Assembly (NCBI RefSeq): GCF_902459465.1
Contig: NC_047066.1
Coordinates: 18,231,047-18,295,046 of the forward strand
Length of the DNA: 64,000 bases
Direction: 5' to 3'
Source of the DNA: Asterias rubens
Taxonomy: Eukaryota > Echinodermata > Asteroidea > Forcipulatida > Asteriidae
Below the pieces are notes generated by a model. The model searched no databases. It saw only the letters and a list, made by a program, of their open reading frames with translations, and was not told the DNA's origin. The translations under genes and the position numbers were made by a program. Of this stretch, positions 1 to 10,529 are shown piece by piece; within the stretch, counting starts at the first letter, position 1; each line of letters starts with the position of its first letter.

Positions 1-350
1 ATTAGCATAAAATCTTACTTGGTAATAAGTAATGGGGAGAGGTTGATAGTAGATAGTATAAAACATTGTGAAAAACGGCTCCCTCTGAAGTGACGTAGTT
101 TTCGAGAAAGAAGTTATTTTCTGCGAATTTGATTTCGAGACCTCAGATTTAGAATTGAGGTCTCGAAATCAAGCATCTGAAAGCACACAACTTAATGTGA
201 CAAGGTGTTTTTTCTTTCATTATTATCTCGCCAAATCGACGGCCAATTGAGCTCAAACTTTCACAGGTTTGTTATTTTATGCATATGTTGAGATATACCA
301 AGTGAGAAGACTGGTCTTTGACAATTACCAATAGTGTCGAGGGTCTTTAA
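1..350. mobile_element. TTAA-MITE family 1 (AGGCAGTGGACACTATTGG), copy cut by window start
   Basis: Contains the family core ACGGCTCCCTCTGAAGTGAC, the central palindrome around GAGGTCTCGAAATCAAGC, and right end CAATAGTGTCGAGGGTCTTT then TTAA-like TTAA. Left end is outside the window. No coding capacity in any copy of this family. Confidence 0.85.
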
Positions 351-485
351 GTCCCTTGACTTCAGAAATGAAATTAAACTAAATGCTAGAAATAAATGTC
401 CCAGATGTTTTAGATAGATCGTTACTGCAAACCGACTACTGGCTTTGTTGTGCACAATACCAGGATTTATGTATGTTACATATAA

Positions 486-813
486 TAAAGGCCCTGGACA
501 CCTTTGGTTATTGTCAAAGACAAGTATTCTCACTTGGTGTGTCTGGACATCTGCATAAAATAAGAAGCCTGTGAAAAGAACTTTATTGGTCATGGAAGTT
601 GCAAGAGAATAATGAAAGAAGAATAAACCCTTGTTGCACAAATTTTTGTGTTTTAAGATGCCAATAAAAGGCTTCAGGCCTGAAGTTTTTAAATTCAAAT
701 GTATTTCTCAAAAACTACATGAATGTTACTTCAGAGGGAGCCGTTTCTCACAATGTAAGTTTTTATGCTAACAACTATTTTGAGTAATTAACAATAGTGT
801 CCACTGCCTTTAA
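486..813. mobile_element. TTAA-MITE family 1, GGCTTCAGGCCTGAAG subtype
   Basis: Ends AAAGGCCCTGGACACCTTTG and CAATAGTGTCCACTGCCTTT. The centre carries GGCTTCAGGCCTGAAG instead of the GAGGTCTCGAAATC core, defining a subtype shared with 36028-36236. Confidence 0.8.
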
Positions 814-889
814 AAAAATACTTTTCCCAGACATTACACACATGTTTGGTTTCATCTTCAAATGTTTCCTTTCGTTCAACCAATTCTAG

Positions 890-3800
890 GCTGCGTTGGA
901 ATGTGCAATCAAGTATGCAACGGAGCGGAAGGCGTTTGAGAAACCTATAGCCAGTTTACAGCTTATACAGAGTAAACTAGCTGATATGGAAGTACGAGTG
1001 GAGAGTGCCAGGCTACTCACATGGAAAGCAGCTGCTCTCAAAGATAGCGGCAAGAACTTTATAAAGGTGAGGAAAATAATTTGATTTGCATTGGTATAAG
1101 GAATTTTATTTGGTTTTATATATTATGTACACTGATGTGTGTAAGCACTGTACACTCAGTGTTTTCTTGGGTCCTGTGGAAAAAACCCCACAGGCATGTT
1201 ACTCGGGTGGGATTCGTAACCTTCAGCTTTGCCATTCAAGAGCAGATGTCTTAAAGGGATGCTGCAGTGAATTAAAATAAAACAGTTAATTTTGCTGTCA
1301 TTTATTGAACGTCAATAAAATGTGTTTTGTTTATTCCCGACATATCTGACTTGCGTAATGACCCTTTTGTGGATTGTTACCGCCCCTACCATCGACGTCA
1401 CGTCGGGAATTCAAACATATCGTCGGCAAAAAGAGTCTGGTCCCTAACTACACGCGCCTAGGTACCAGGCCACACAGTGCACACATCTCTATATGCACAC
1501 AGCCAGGGGGCTCGACGGCTCGGGTTACCGACATGACGTCACGTTTATGCAAACGTTTAATCTCTTGAAAACCATGTTTAAAATACTTGCGCATTTAATA
1601 ACAAATTAAAAAAAATATTTCAGGTTTAAAAAGTCATGTTTAATCGTTACAATGAATAAAAAAAACACTGCAGCCACCCTTTAACTCTAGACCACCGAGA
1701 TAGCCCAGTAGCTACATGCACTGATGCTACATCACTAGGGCAAGCTAGTCGAAATGTTGAAACCAATTCAAGAACTGACTCCGCGGTAGTGCAGTTAATA
1801 ACGATCCTATAAGCTAAAGTAGTAGTCCCAGCCAATTTTCTATACCTCCCGCCCGGGTAGTAGTTAAAAAGCCGGACAGTTCTTTTCAGAACTGAGAAGT
1901 CTCTCGAAAAACCTGATAAATCTACTTCGCGGTAGTAGACAGTTCTCCGAAGAACAAACTCTACCTGGCAAGTAGATACACACATGGTGTTACCGCAAAT
2001 CAAATATATATTGATACCTCAACATGTAATGCCTCAAATCATATATACATAGCTACATACAGTTTGAATTCTATGTTTTAGCAGCGGGTACCGCAAAAAT
2101 TTAAAGTAGTATTATTTCCTACCTCCCCAGGTAGTACTTAAATAAGCAGGACAATTCTTTTCAGAACAAGAAGTCTCCCGAGCTCCTGGATCTTCTTCGT
2201 GACAGAACCAATCTACACAGCAAAGTAACGGTGTTACTGCAAACTTAATACACATTGATACCTCGTACTGCATTGCCTCATCAAAACCCACACAGAGTTA
2301 TACAGTTGTATCCAATCTCTGGTAACCCGATTAAAAAACATCCCAAGCAGATTTTAAGTCTTTTCAAAATTCCTTCAATTTGCTCAACAGGAGGCTGCTA
2401 TGGCCAAGTTGGCTGCATCAGAGGCTGCAACATTCTGTGCACATCAGGTATGTAATAAATATACACTATCTAAAATAGCAGGGCCATTATTTCTGTCACG
2501 TTTTTTACGAAAATTGGTATGCGTGAATTGCTACATTTGAAATTGTGATTTTTGGGGTTCTTCTACAGAATTCATTTTCTCGACTTTTAACGTGTATTTC
2601 GTGGGAAGGGTCCATTGTATAACCAGTGATTGAATACATTCATCTTCTTATTAGAATACCTGTCCAGTACTCTGTCTTAAATTGTTGTTTTTGTGTTTGT
2701 CCAGTCCATCCAGATTCTAGATTGCATAGTTTTACGTTGATCAGCCATGGGCCAAACTAAACTGTGCTTGATTCTAACACATATTGGTGAACCAATTCCA
2801 GGTTGTGTTGTCATAAATGTTTCTTTCTGATGCATTACCGGTAAAGGGTCTATGTACTTTTTGTAGGACAAAAAACACAATGTCCACAGATTTAAATTAA
2901 ACTTACACAGTTTGAAAATAATGATAGTAGAAAGCTTCCCTGAAAATATTACTTGCTGAGGTGCTGTAGTTTTTGAGAAATGAGTAAAACAATGTCATGA
3001 AAATACGTTTTAACATGCTAAAATAATTTTGTCTCATGATCACTGAGACAGAAATTATTTTCATGGCATTGTTTTACTCGTGGCAATATTTTAAGGTACG
3101 CGTTCTACTCTCATTATCTTCAAACGTTGTAAGTTTAATGTAAATCTGTGGACATTGTGTTTTGTGTTACAAAAAGTACCCAAATCCTTTAATAGTAGTA
3201 ATCACAGCCAGTGTAATACTATCTGACTACATGTATAGGCAAATCAAGTTTCACTCAAACACTCAAAAATAAATTAACACATTTAAAAAATGATTTTGAG
3301 GTTGAACAAAGAATAGACTAGAGTGGGATTCCAACTGAGCGACCTCCAGATTAATGTGCCGGCGCTCTACCAACTGAGCTATCTAGTCCTATGTTGGCGG
3401 TGTCCCTATTTTGTCAATATCTTTGTTCGGGGGTGCCAGTCAGAAGCCATACAACTGTTAACTGCCGTGTAGTGGGGGATCACACCCAAATAACGTTACA
3501 ACCTGGGAAGCGGCAGCCAGGGGATCACCTTAAGGGGATGCAACTTTTTGTTTCAGATATCAATATAAACCACAAGTGTAAATTTTCAAATAATATAAAA
3601 ATTCATAATTTAAAAATTTACCCAGTCAGTTTCCCTTGTGGTTTATATGACATTTAAAAAATGTATTATTCACATCTGAATAGAAGAAATATGAGCATTT
3701 TGAACAAGTAGGTTGCACAGCTTTTAGTAGCCCACAGGGCAAGTCGAGAAGTGGTGTTTACTAGCCCGTAGCAGTTTGTACTAGACAATGTACTTGAGGG

Positions 3801-4398
3801 CGAGGCCTTATGAGGTTGCTGTAGTGTGTCTTAAAGGCAGTGGACACTATTGGTAATTACTCAAAATAATTATTAGCATAAAACCTTTCTTGGTGATAAG
3901 TAATGGTGAGAGGTTGATGGTATAAAACATTTTGAGAAACGGCTCCCTCTGAAGTGCCATAGTTTTCGAGAAAGAGGTAATTTTCCATGAATTTGATTTT
4001 GAGACCTCAGATTTAGAACTTGAGATCTCGAAATCAACCATCTAAACGCACACAACTTCGTGTGACAAGGGTTGTTTTCTTTCATTATTATCTCGCAAGT
4101 TCGATGACCGATTGAGCTCAAATTTCCACAGGTTTGTTATTTTATGCATATGTTGAGATACACCAACTGTGACTGCTAGTCTTTGACAATTACCAATAGT
4201 GTCCACTGCCTTTAACTTGTTGTTTTTGTGTGTGTCCAGTCCATTCAGATCCTAGGTGGTATGGGTTATGTGACTGACATGCCTGCTGAGAGATACTACA
4301 GGGATGCACGAATTACAGAGATCTACGAAGGAACCAGCGAGATTCAGAAACTAGTCATTGCTGGCAGGATGCTGAAGGAGCATGCTGAGAAGATGTAG
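890..4398 (+). CDS. ACADS: Short-chain acyl-CoA dehydrogenase, last three coding exons (partial)
   Basis: Mitochondrial flavoenzyme that oxidises short-chain acyl-CoA to enoyl-CoA in fatty-acid beta-oxidation. Three exons join in frame: 890-1066 (59 codons), 2391-2447 (19 codons) and 4240-4398 (52 codons plus TAG), all with AG/GT borders. They encode the C-terminal helical domain: [15 protein letters not shown] in the first, [14 protein letters not shown] in the second, and [20 protein letters not shown] then [15 protein letters not shown] in the third. The Glu in YEGTSE is the position of the family's catalytic base. [14 protein letters not shown] and LVIAG favour the short-chain (ACADS) rather than medium-chain member. 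The N-terminal exons lie left of position 1. Both introns are full of repeats. A TTAA element ends about 24 bp before the last acceptor. A partial copy of the last exon follows the stop codon, and a decoy of its acceptor lies in the last intron. Confidence 0.93.
1130..1250 (-). repeat. SINE-like fragment with T-arm motif
   Basis: GGGTGGGATTCGTAACCTTC and the preceding AAAAACCCCACAGGCATGTT correspond to minus-strand tRNA T-arm plus body. Related pieces occur at 30845-30915 (minus) and 13112-13200 (plus). Confidence 0.5.
1251..1684. mobile_element. TTAA-flanked MITE (AAGGGATGCTGCAGTG)
   Basis: Left AAGGGATGCTGCAGTGAATT mirrors right AACACTGCAGCCACCCTT, with TTAA at 1251-1254 and 1681-1684. It is inserted in the SINE-like fragment that ends at 1250. 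The interior (1330-1560) is relatively CpG-rich. Confidence 0.65.
1690..2245. repeat. Interspersed repeat with CAGTTCTTTTCAGAAC motif, two tandem copies
   Basis: GACAGTTCTTTTCAGAACTG (1875 region) recurs as GACAATTCTTTTCAGAAC (2150 region), each followed by AAGTCTC and a segment ending GGTGTTAC. Related copies occur near 21270-21430 and 62715-62860. The element class is not recognised. Confidence 0.6.
2677..2720 (+). pseudogene. Decoy copy of the ACADS last-intron end and exon start
   Basis: About 44 bp at 2677-2720 match 4211-4255: a T/G-rich tract ending in TTTGTCCAG, then TCCATCCAGATTCTAG, against GTGTCCAG and TCCATTCAGATCCTAG at the true exon. The copy keeps a usable-looking AG at 2703-2704, but reading on from it reaches TGA after 11 codons. 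It carries a plain TTAA where the genuine intron end carries a MITE. Confidence 0.65.
2840..3192. mobile_element. TTAA-MITE family 3 (AAGGGTCTAGGTACTTTTTG)
   Basis: Left AAAGGGTCTATGTACTTTTT and right AAAAAGTACCCAAATCCTTT are inverted. Subterminal ACACAATGTCCACAGATTTA mirrors TAAATCTGTGGACATTGTGT. A second copy at 5374-6040 hosts another MITE. Confidence 0.8.
3316..3388 (-). pseudogene. tRNA-like pseudogene
   Basis: Minus strand 73-mer with a perfect 7-bp acceptor stem (GACTAGA / TCTAGTC), canonical T8, D arm GCTCAGTTGGTAGAGC, and an anticodon arm with loop ACATTAA (would be ATT, Asn-like). Position 33 is C instead of T, the anticodon stem has one mismatch, and the T arm (GCTCAGTTGGAATCCCAC) does not pair. 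Probably a tRNA-derived repeat rather than a functional gene. Confidence 0.55.
3831..4215. mobile_element. TTAA-MITE family 1, intact copy next to ACADS last exon
   Basis: TTAA at 3831-3834 and 4212-4215, ends AGGCAGTGGACACTATTGG and its inverse. The last acceptor of ACADS lies 24 bp beyond the element, so intron branch-point sequence may lie inside it. Confidence 0.92.
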
Positions 4399-4611
4399 AC
4401 GAGTGATCGGAAACATTCCTTAGGCCGTGGCGGGACTTCGCAAGATCACTTGTAAGGTCGTGTCCGAGACGGCGACTTCGACTACAGCTACAGCTAGATC
4501 GCAGAGATCTACGAAGGAACTAGTGAGACTCAGAAACTAGTCATTGCTGGCAGGATGCTGAAGGAGCATGCTGAGAAAATGTAGATGAGTGATCGGAAAC
4601 ATTCCTTAGGC
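4316..4611 (+). repeat. Tandem partial duplication of the ACADS terminal exon
   Basis: The 110 bp at 4316-4425 (last 26 codons, stop and start of the 3'UTR) recur at 4502-4611, an offset of exactly 186 bp. I count about five differences. The second copy keeps the reading frame and the TAG. Of four codon differences three are synonymous and one changes Ile to Thr. The spacer 4426-4501 contains half of the foldback repeat that follows at 4612-4740, so the foldback DNA was probably involved in the duplication. The copy is most simply a non-translated relic in the 3'UTR. Confidence 0.85.
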
Positions 4612-4740
4612 TGTGTCTGAATTGGTGACTTCGGCTACAGCTACGGCTAGATCGCGCGTGTCTCCTTATTCTTCAACACTGGCAGGCGCGCTGACCTAGC
4701 CGTTGCTGTAGCCAAAGTCGTTGTTTCGAACATGGCCGAA
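4608..4740. repeat. Foldback element (GGCTACAGCTACGGCTAG family)
   Basis: Left arm GACTTCGGCTACAGCTACGG is answered by the inverse of CCGTTGCTGTAGCCAAAGTC on the right. Arms are about 50 bp, with outer ends GGCTGTGTCTGAA and TTCGAACATGGCC. No coding capacity. A related diverged hairpin lies at 50904-51060. Confidence 0.7.
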
Positions 4741-4908
4741 CAAGTGATCTTGCAAGTTCAAAACCTAATGTTTGAAAACAGTAAAAACATAATTTGGTTT
4801 TTTTACGATGTTCTTGTGACGCTGATGACCGAGTGAACTTAAATCTTAACTGGGTTTCATTTTATGAATATGTTGGGCTACACAAAGTTACTAATGTTGT
4901 CCTGTGCC

Positions 4909-5060
4909 CAGATTCATAGAGCCGCTTAAGCAGAGTGCTTAAACATTTTCTGCTTAGCAAAAGTAAGCAGGATACCAGTCCAAGATTGCACACAAGGCAT
5001 GCTCTTTTGACTGGTAGCCTTATTCTGGTAAGCATATTTTTGATATGCTTAGCCATTTTT
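4909..5060. repeat. Foldback repeat, GAGCCGCTTAAGCAGA family
   Basis: CAGATTCATAGAGCCGCTTA then TGCTTAGCAAAAGTAAGCAG and GATACCAGTCCAAGATTGCA. Same family as 22179-22424 and 53206-53300. Confidence 0.6.
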
Positions 5061-5373
5061 GTGCTAACCCTAATCACCTCATGCCTTTCAAAACCCATTG
5101 CTGCGTTTGATTCTGTTGGGGGGGAGTATCATTTGAATTCGGAAAGTCATGTGTTAACCAATGACCAAATTCTCGTTGAACAAAACCATGCAAGTTTTGA
5201 TAACATGTTATGGTAAGTTTGGTAAATCATATGTTGCCTTTTCACCAATATTATTAGTAACTTCCTACTCAGTTTTGAATTGAAAATGTGACACCCCATT
5301 CATAATCAGGTTCTTGTCACAAATAATGACGGCAACCAAAACATTAGCACTAGTATAAGTATGATGTGATATT

Positions 5374-6040
5374 TTAAAGGGTCTAGGTACTTTTTTTGAC
5401 ACAAAACACAATGTCCTCAAATTTACACTAAACTTACACGGTTTGAAGATAATGATAGTAGAAAGCTTCCCTTAAAGCCATTGGACCCTTTCGGTTCAGA
5501 AAAAAAATAAAAAGTTCACAAATTTACAAATAACTTACAGGGTTTACAGAAGGCAATGGTGAAAGACTTCTCTTGAAATATTATTCCATGAAATGCTTTA
5601 CTTTTTGAGAAAACAGCAAAACAATATAAATTCTCGTTAACGAGAATTACGGATTTATTTTAAACACATGTCATGACACGGCGAACTGCGCGGAAACAAG
5701 GGTGGGTTTTTCCGTTGTTTTCTCCCGACTCCGATAACCGATTGAGCCTAAATTTTCACAGGTTTGTTATTTGATATAGAAGTTGTGGTACACAAAGTGT
5801 GGGCCTTGGACAACACTGTTTACCGAAAGGGTCCAATGGCTTTAAAGTATTACTTACTGAGGTGCTGTAGTTTTTGAGAAATGAGACAACGAGTCACGAA
5901 AATAGTTTTCGTCTCAGGAGCACCTCATTAAGTCATATTATAAGGAAAGCTTTCTACTATTATTATCTTCAAACTGTGTAAGTTTAATGTAAATCTGTGG
6001 ACATTGTGTTTTGTGTTACAAAAAGTACCCAAATTCTTCA
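5374..6040. mobile_element. TTAA-MITE family 3 with a family 2 MITE nested inside
   Basis: The outer element starts TTAAAGGGTCTAGGTACTTT and ends AAAAAGTACCCAAATTCTTC. It is interrupted at CTTCCC/TTAA by the family 2 element 5472-5845. Flanks rejoin to match the uninterrupted copy at 2840-3192. Confidence 0.85.
5472..5845. mobile_element. TTAA-MITE family 2 (AGCCATTGGACACTTTCGG), nested
   Basis: TTAA on both sides. Ends AGCCATTGGACCCTTTCGG and CCGAAAGGGTCCAATGGCT. Interior carries TTCTCGTTAACGAGAA and ACACATGTCATGACACGGCG. Confidence 0.9.
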
Positions 6041-6447
6041 AACATTATATATGTTCAACATTAATAGTTACCTTATAAGCCTGTTTTTAAACCTCTATTT
6101 TCATGACCAAACCTGGTATTGAATTTTGGCTGGAGGTGCAAGTTTTTGCACAGTGTCTCACCTGTGTTAGGATTTATTTCAAGCTAGTAATCCAAATTCA
6201 AAGAGCAAAGAATTAGTTTTTAATTGTAAAGTTTATTTATTTTCAATTTCCATTTTTGGTGGTATTGAATGGAAAATTTGTTTTTTGCATTAGAGGAGAT
6301 AATTTCAATTGGAGTTATGGACAGTAAACATTTATCATATAGCAGAGACATTCTTTTGAAAAACAGATTAGATTTCCATCGTGCTACATTAAATCTAAAA
6401 TGATGTCTGTTTTTGAGATCATGCAGTGTCGTTTTTGCTCTTAATCT

Positions 6448-6622
6448 GCAGCCGATTTCACGAAACGCTAGGATTAATCCTATCTTGAGTTAGGACGAGT
6501 AACTCGTCCCAACTTGGGATGGGTTCAATGCGTATTAATGCCTATGGATACGGAACTTGACTCGTCCCGAGTCCTAAGATTAGTCCTAAGTTAGGATGAG
6601 CTTGGTGAAATTGACGGCTGGT
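6448..6622. repeat. Foldback repeat, GCCGATTTCACGAAA / TTAGGACTAGTCCTAA family
   Basis: Left CAGCCGATTTCACGAAACGC and right GGTGAAATTGACGGCTGG are inverted, with internal inverted AGGATTAATCCTATCTTGAG and related motifs. Other copies at 45119-45267 and 61767-61912. Confidence 0.75.
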
Positions 6623-7115
6623 ATCTGATATTGCAGGCATACAAGGGGGGACAAGTTGGCACAGTCATTTCTTTCCCTACCTTTCACCTCTGTGGACCCA
6701 TGGACATTTCGTCTTTGTTAATAGGTGATGGACTTGTAAATTATCATATCAATGCAATATACATACAAATATACTGAATAAATCATGGTTTTCATGCTAA
6801 GATTGGAAAATATTTTACCATGTTTGATGCTGCCTCATTTATTTTTAGAAATTGTTTTGGCAAAGGAAACTTGGACAGGGAGGAATGGAAGAACCATAAC
6901 TCAATGTAAAAACATTTGCGTGAATTACAGTGCCCTGGAATAACAATTTCCCCCCAGATTCGCAGGAGTTTTGAAGCTAATGAGAAATTGCAATGACGTC
7001 ACAATGACGGGGTTTTTTTTGGGGGGGGGGGGGCGGGGTGACAGACAATAACTCAAAGGGGCCTTAACTTTGAGACATTTTTTGTAAGACCTGTGAGGAC
7101 ATATTTTTAATAGAT

Positions 7116-7475
7116 TTAAAGATGCTTATGTCATATTTTTGGCCCCAAACATTAAAAAAAATTTTTTTTTGAGTGGGTGGTATTTCAAAGAGTATCACCC
7201 GCTCTGACGAAAACATTTTTAACTTTTACTTTTAATGGTCAGGAACCATGACAAAAAATTAAAACGTTTCTTAAAAAACACAAGAATTTGTCAAGTGATA
7301 TCACAAAAACTAATTTTGGCACTTTATTTCACTGCTACTAATAATTGGCGGACTTTTTCGAGCAATGGCTCAAAAGAAAGCTTGTAACTTTCTCGACCCC
7401 CATCAAAGTACCTATTGAATTTTAAATCAAAGTTTTTGGGTCAAATCGGCCAAAAATGTGACATAGGATCTTTAA
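7116..7475. mobile_element. TTAA-MITE family 6 (AGATGCTATGTCAGATTTTTGG)
   Basis: Ends AAGATGCTTATGTCATATTT and the inverse AAATGTGACATAGGATCTT. Interior GTCAGGAACCATGACAAAAA and ACTTTCTCGACCCCCATCAA also occur in the copy at 55472-55835. Shares its right TTAA with the next element. Confidence 0.85.
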
Positions 7476-7849
7476 AGACATTTGACACTATTGGTAGTTG
7501 TCAAAGAACAGTCTTCTCACATATCTCAAAATATGCACAAAATAGCAAACCTGTGAAAATTTGAACTCAATTGGTCGTCGAAATGGCGAGATAACAATTG
7601 AAGAAAAAACACCCTTGTCACACGAAGTTGTGTGCTTGCGGATGCTTGATTTCGGGACCTAAAAAGCTAATTTTGAGGTCTCGAAATCAAGTTCTTGGTA
7701 AATTACTTCTTTCTCGAAAACTACGTTACTTCAGAGGGAGCCGTTTCTCACAACGTTTTATACTGTCAACAGCTCTCCTTTGCTTACCAAGTGAGGTTTT
7801 ATGCTAACAATTATTTTGAATAATTATCAATAGTGTCCACTGCCTTTAA
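7472..7849. mobile_element. TTAA-MITE family 1, abutting family 6
   Basis: Starts TTAAAGACATTTGACACTAT in the very TTAA that ends the family 6 copy, and ends CAATAGTGTCCACTGCCTTTAA-type at 7846-7849. Confidence 0.88.
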
Positions 7850-8224
7850 GACAAAAATCAACTTGGTCTAAGATTCTGAGAGTTCGTTAAGCTTTGATGT
7901 CTTGTGTAGTTGGGCAGGAGGGGATGGGGGATGGGGCTCTAAGCAGGGGGGGGGGGCTTAAGCCACCTTGCACCCTATGGTAATTATGTCCACTGGTTTA
8001 CCAGCAACTCCATGTATTTGCTCATGTGCTGATTTGCTATGCCTTCATTCTTAGTTGCCTCTATTTTTAGTATAATGTAATTTTTTTTCTTAAAATTTTC
8101 CTAACTGCTATAATAATAGTTTTGAGGGAAACGTGACTGCATTCCTTTTCATTAAAATACTTGTATTTATTTGATACAATTGAACTTTGGCTGTATGAAA
8201 AACTTTGATCTTAGAGGTTTTTTT

Positions 8225-8605
8225 TATAAAGCCATTATACACTTTCGGTAAACAGTATTGTCCAAGTCCCACACTTCGTGTATCACAACTTATATATAAA
8301 ATAACAAACCTGTGAAAATTTAGGCACAATCATTTATCGGAGTCGGGAGAAAATAACGGGAAAACCCACCCTTGTTTCCGCACGTTTCGTCGGTCATGAC
8401 ATGATTCTGTTTAAAATAAATCCGTAATTCTCGCTATATTGAGAATTGATATTGTTTTAATGTTTTCTCAAAAAGTAAAGCATTTCATGGAATGATATTT
8501 CAAGAGAAGTCTTTCACCATTACCTTCTGTAAACCCTGTAAATTATTTGTAAATCTGTGAACTTGTATTTTTTTTCTGTACCGAAAGTGTACATAAAGGT
8601 TTTAA
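8225..8605. mobile_element. TTAA-MITE family 2
   Basis: AAAGCCATTATACACTTTCG at the left and CCGAAAGTGTACATAAAGGT at the right, in inverse orientation to 5472. Interior TTCTCGCTATATTGAGAA and CATGACATGATTCTG correspond. Confidence 0.85.
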
Positions 8606-8879
8606 GTTAAAAACAAACATATAAACACCTATCTGCACCAACCAAACAGCTGTGTCTTAATTTAGATTCTGTTTTGTCATTACTTTCATTGTTTGTTTAT
8701 TTATTGTAATAACTGGAGAGTATTCGAGACAAGATGTCTGCCTTCATGAGCATGTTTACATGTGCTTTAATATGAACACTTGAGGGCGCTATAACAGTAG
8801 TGCGGAGGCATTATCCTACATTTATTTGTTTAACATATGGGTTTTTGAGACATCTCAGATGTTCATTAAGACTCTTTTA

Positions 8880-9058
8880 CTTTTGTTTACCGCGCGAAGA
8901 TCGGCTGCCGTTGGTTGACGATCTTATTGTGAGACTGGTCCCATGTTGGTCCGGTAACTGTACGAAGATGTGCTACGTAAAGTCTAGACATCAGACCAAT
9001 GCACATGCCGCGCTAAAGTTGAAAACCTCCAGGCACAACAATTCGTCTTGGTCGAAAT
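8880..9058 (+). other. Possible 5' non-coding exon of the SLC6 gene
   Basis: The only fairly GC-rich, repeat-free stretch upstream of the SLC6 start ends in a strong donor, GTGAGTAA at 9059. It could splice to the AG at 12810-12811 next to the start codon. The 5' edge is arbitrary and no core promoter motif is convincing. Inference only. Confidence 0.2.
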
Positions 9059-9496
9059 GTGAGTAAATTTTCTTGTTCTAACCTTTGGTAAGGTATATAA
9101 ATTATTTAAATGTTACCAATACCTTAAGTAGAATACCGGGACAATATCATTTCATAGGCTAGCTTCGATTTTTTGAAGAATTTATACGTAAAAAGAAACT
9201 TTGCATAAGAGATATATGATTTAAAAATTAACACATTGCACATAGGCACGGTTCTGCTCGTCAATCTAATGGACACAAGTGTCACTAAACTGGGACGAAC
9301 CCACTCTGCGGATCAGAAACACCAGGGCCCAATTTCATAGAGCTGCTAAAGCACACAAATTTGCTTACCATGAAATTTCTTCCTTGATAAAAATAGGATT
9401 ACCAACAAAAATATCCATTTGTTGCATATTGCTTGTTACTTGTTTTCAGCTGTTGTTTGCTTATCCTGAAAACCACGTGGAAATTGGGTTAAATTT

Positions 9497-9800
9497 CAAT
9501 CGTCAAAAGTTTATTATACATGGGGCTGATGGTGATCAAAAGGATAAAAGTTTGTTATCGCCACATTATTCAGCGAACCATGAATCATACACAGCTACTA
9601 TTCACAAGAAAATCTAGGCGTGGAGGGTAAACAGACAGCACACAATGGAACCGGAGTTTAACAATGACAATACCAAAAGTGCAATCGTCAGCCATTGAAG
9701 TTTATTATACATGGGGCTGATGGTGATCAAAAGGATAAAAGTCTGTTGTCGATACAAGCGCCCACTTATATTCAACGGACCATGAATCACGGACCATAAT
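9497..9800 (+). repeat. Direct duplication of about 110 bp
   Basis: GTTTATTATACATGGGGCTG then ATGGTGATCAAAAGGATAAA occurs at about 9509 and again at about 9696, both running to CCATGAATCA. Offset is about 188 bp. Confidence 0.8.
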
Positions 9801-10529
9801 GCACAAAATAAAATATTCAAAAGAATATCCATATAATAGATTTGTCTGGTGTATAAACTGATGTCCCAGCCATGGGATTTTCGTGTGTTTTTGCTAGATT
9901 CCTCGCTCCCCAACCAAGGTGACTACAAAACGTCTCTAATGGATAACAATGGTATACTTCGACATGGTTTTTTTCCCAGCAAGAGTTGTGGGGCCCAATT
10001 TCTCTAGTATTTATTTTGGGTATTTTGTTTATCTGTTTCATTTAAATATATTGTTAAGTTTTATTTTACGCTAACTTTTTTTGTGTTTGTTCTTCCTGTA
10101 ATGTTTTATTGTTTTGCCGCTACATAAGATTACACCCACTAAATAGAATTGCTAACATTGCTTTCTTCGTTAGAAAAAAGGGGGGGGGGTCCGTACTCGT
10201 TAAGGTTTGCTTTTTATGGGCCCCTCCATCCCCTACATGTGATTTGCATTAAATTTTTAGTTTTTGTTTTCTATTATTGTACAATTGCATTTGCTTGTAA
10301 TAAATTATTTATTACCTTCTGTGTAGACTAAGCAAGTCTCGCGCGTATTTGAACTTGCGGGACCATTATGTTCCAAACCTTATGGAGTTTTACGTGGGAC
10401 ATTTTGTTTCGTCCATTATTTTAGTTTAACGTAGTTTATGACCATGAATATTAGAAATATTGTTGGAAATGTAATACTAGTTAACAAAACGTATACAAGT
10501 AAAATCCTTTCAACAAAAGAAATCCTACT

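Noticed and set aside
1715-1790. Hammerhead-ribozyme-like CTGATG...GAAA with an ACTAG/CTAGT stem
   Set aside because: Six extra bases separate the CTGATG from stem II and stems I/III do not form, so the core is not canonical.
3316-3388. Functional tRNA-Asn
   Set aside because: T arm does not pair, position 33 is C; kept only as a pseudogene.
6777-6782. AATAAA as the ACADS poly(A) signal
   Set aside because: It lies 2.4 kb after the stop, beyond several inserted repeats; no evidence the transcript reaches it.
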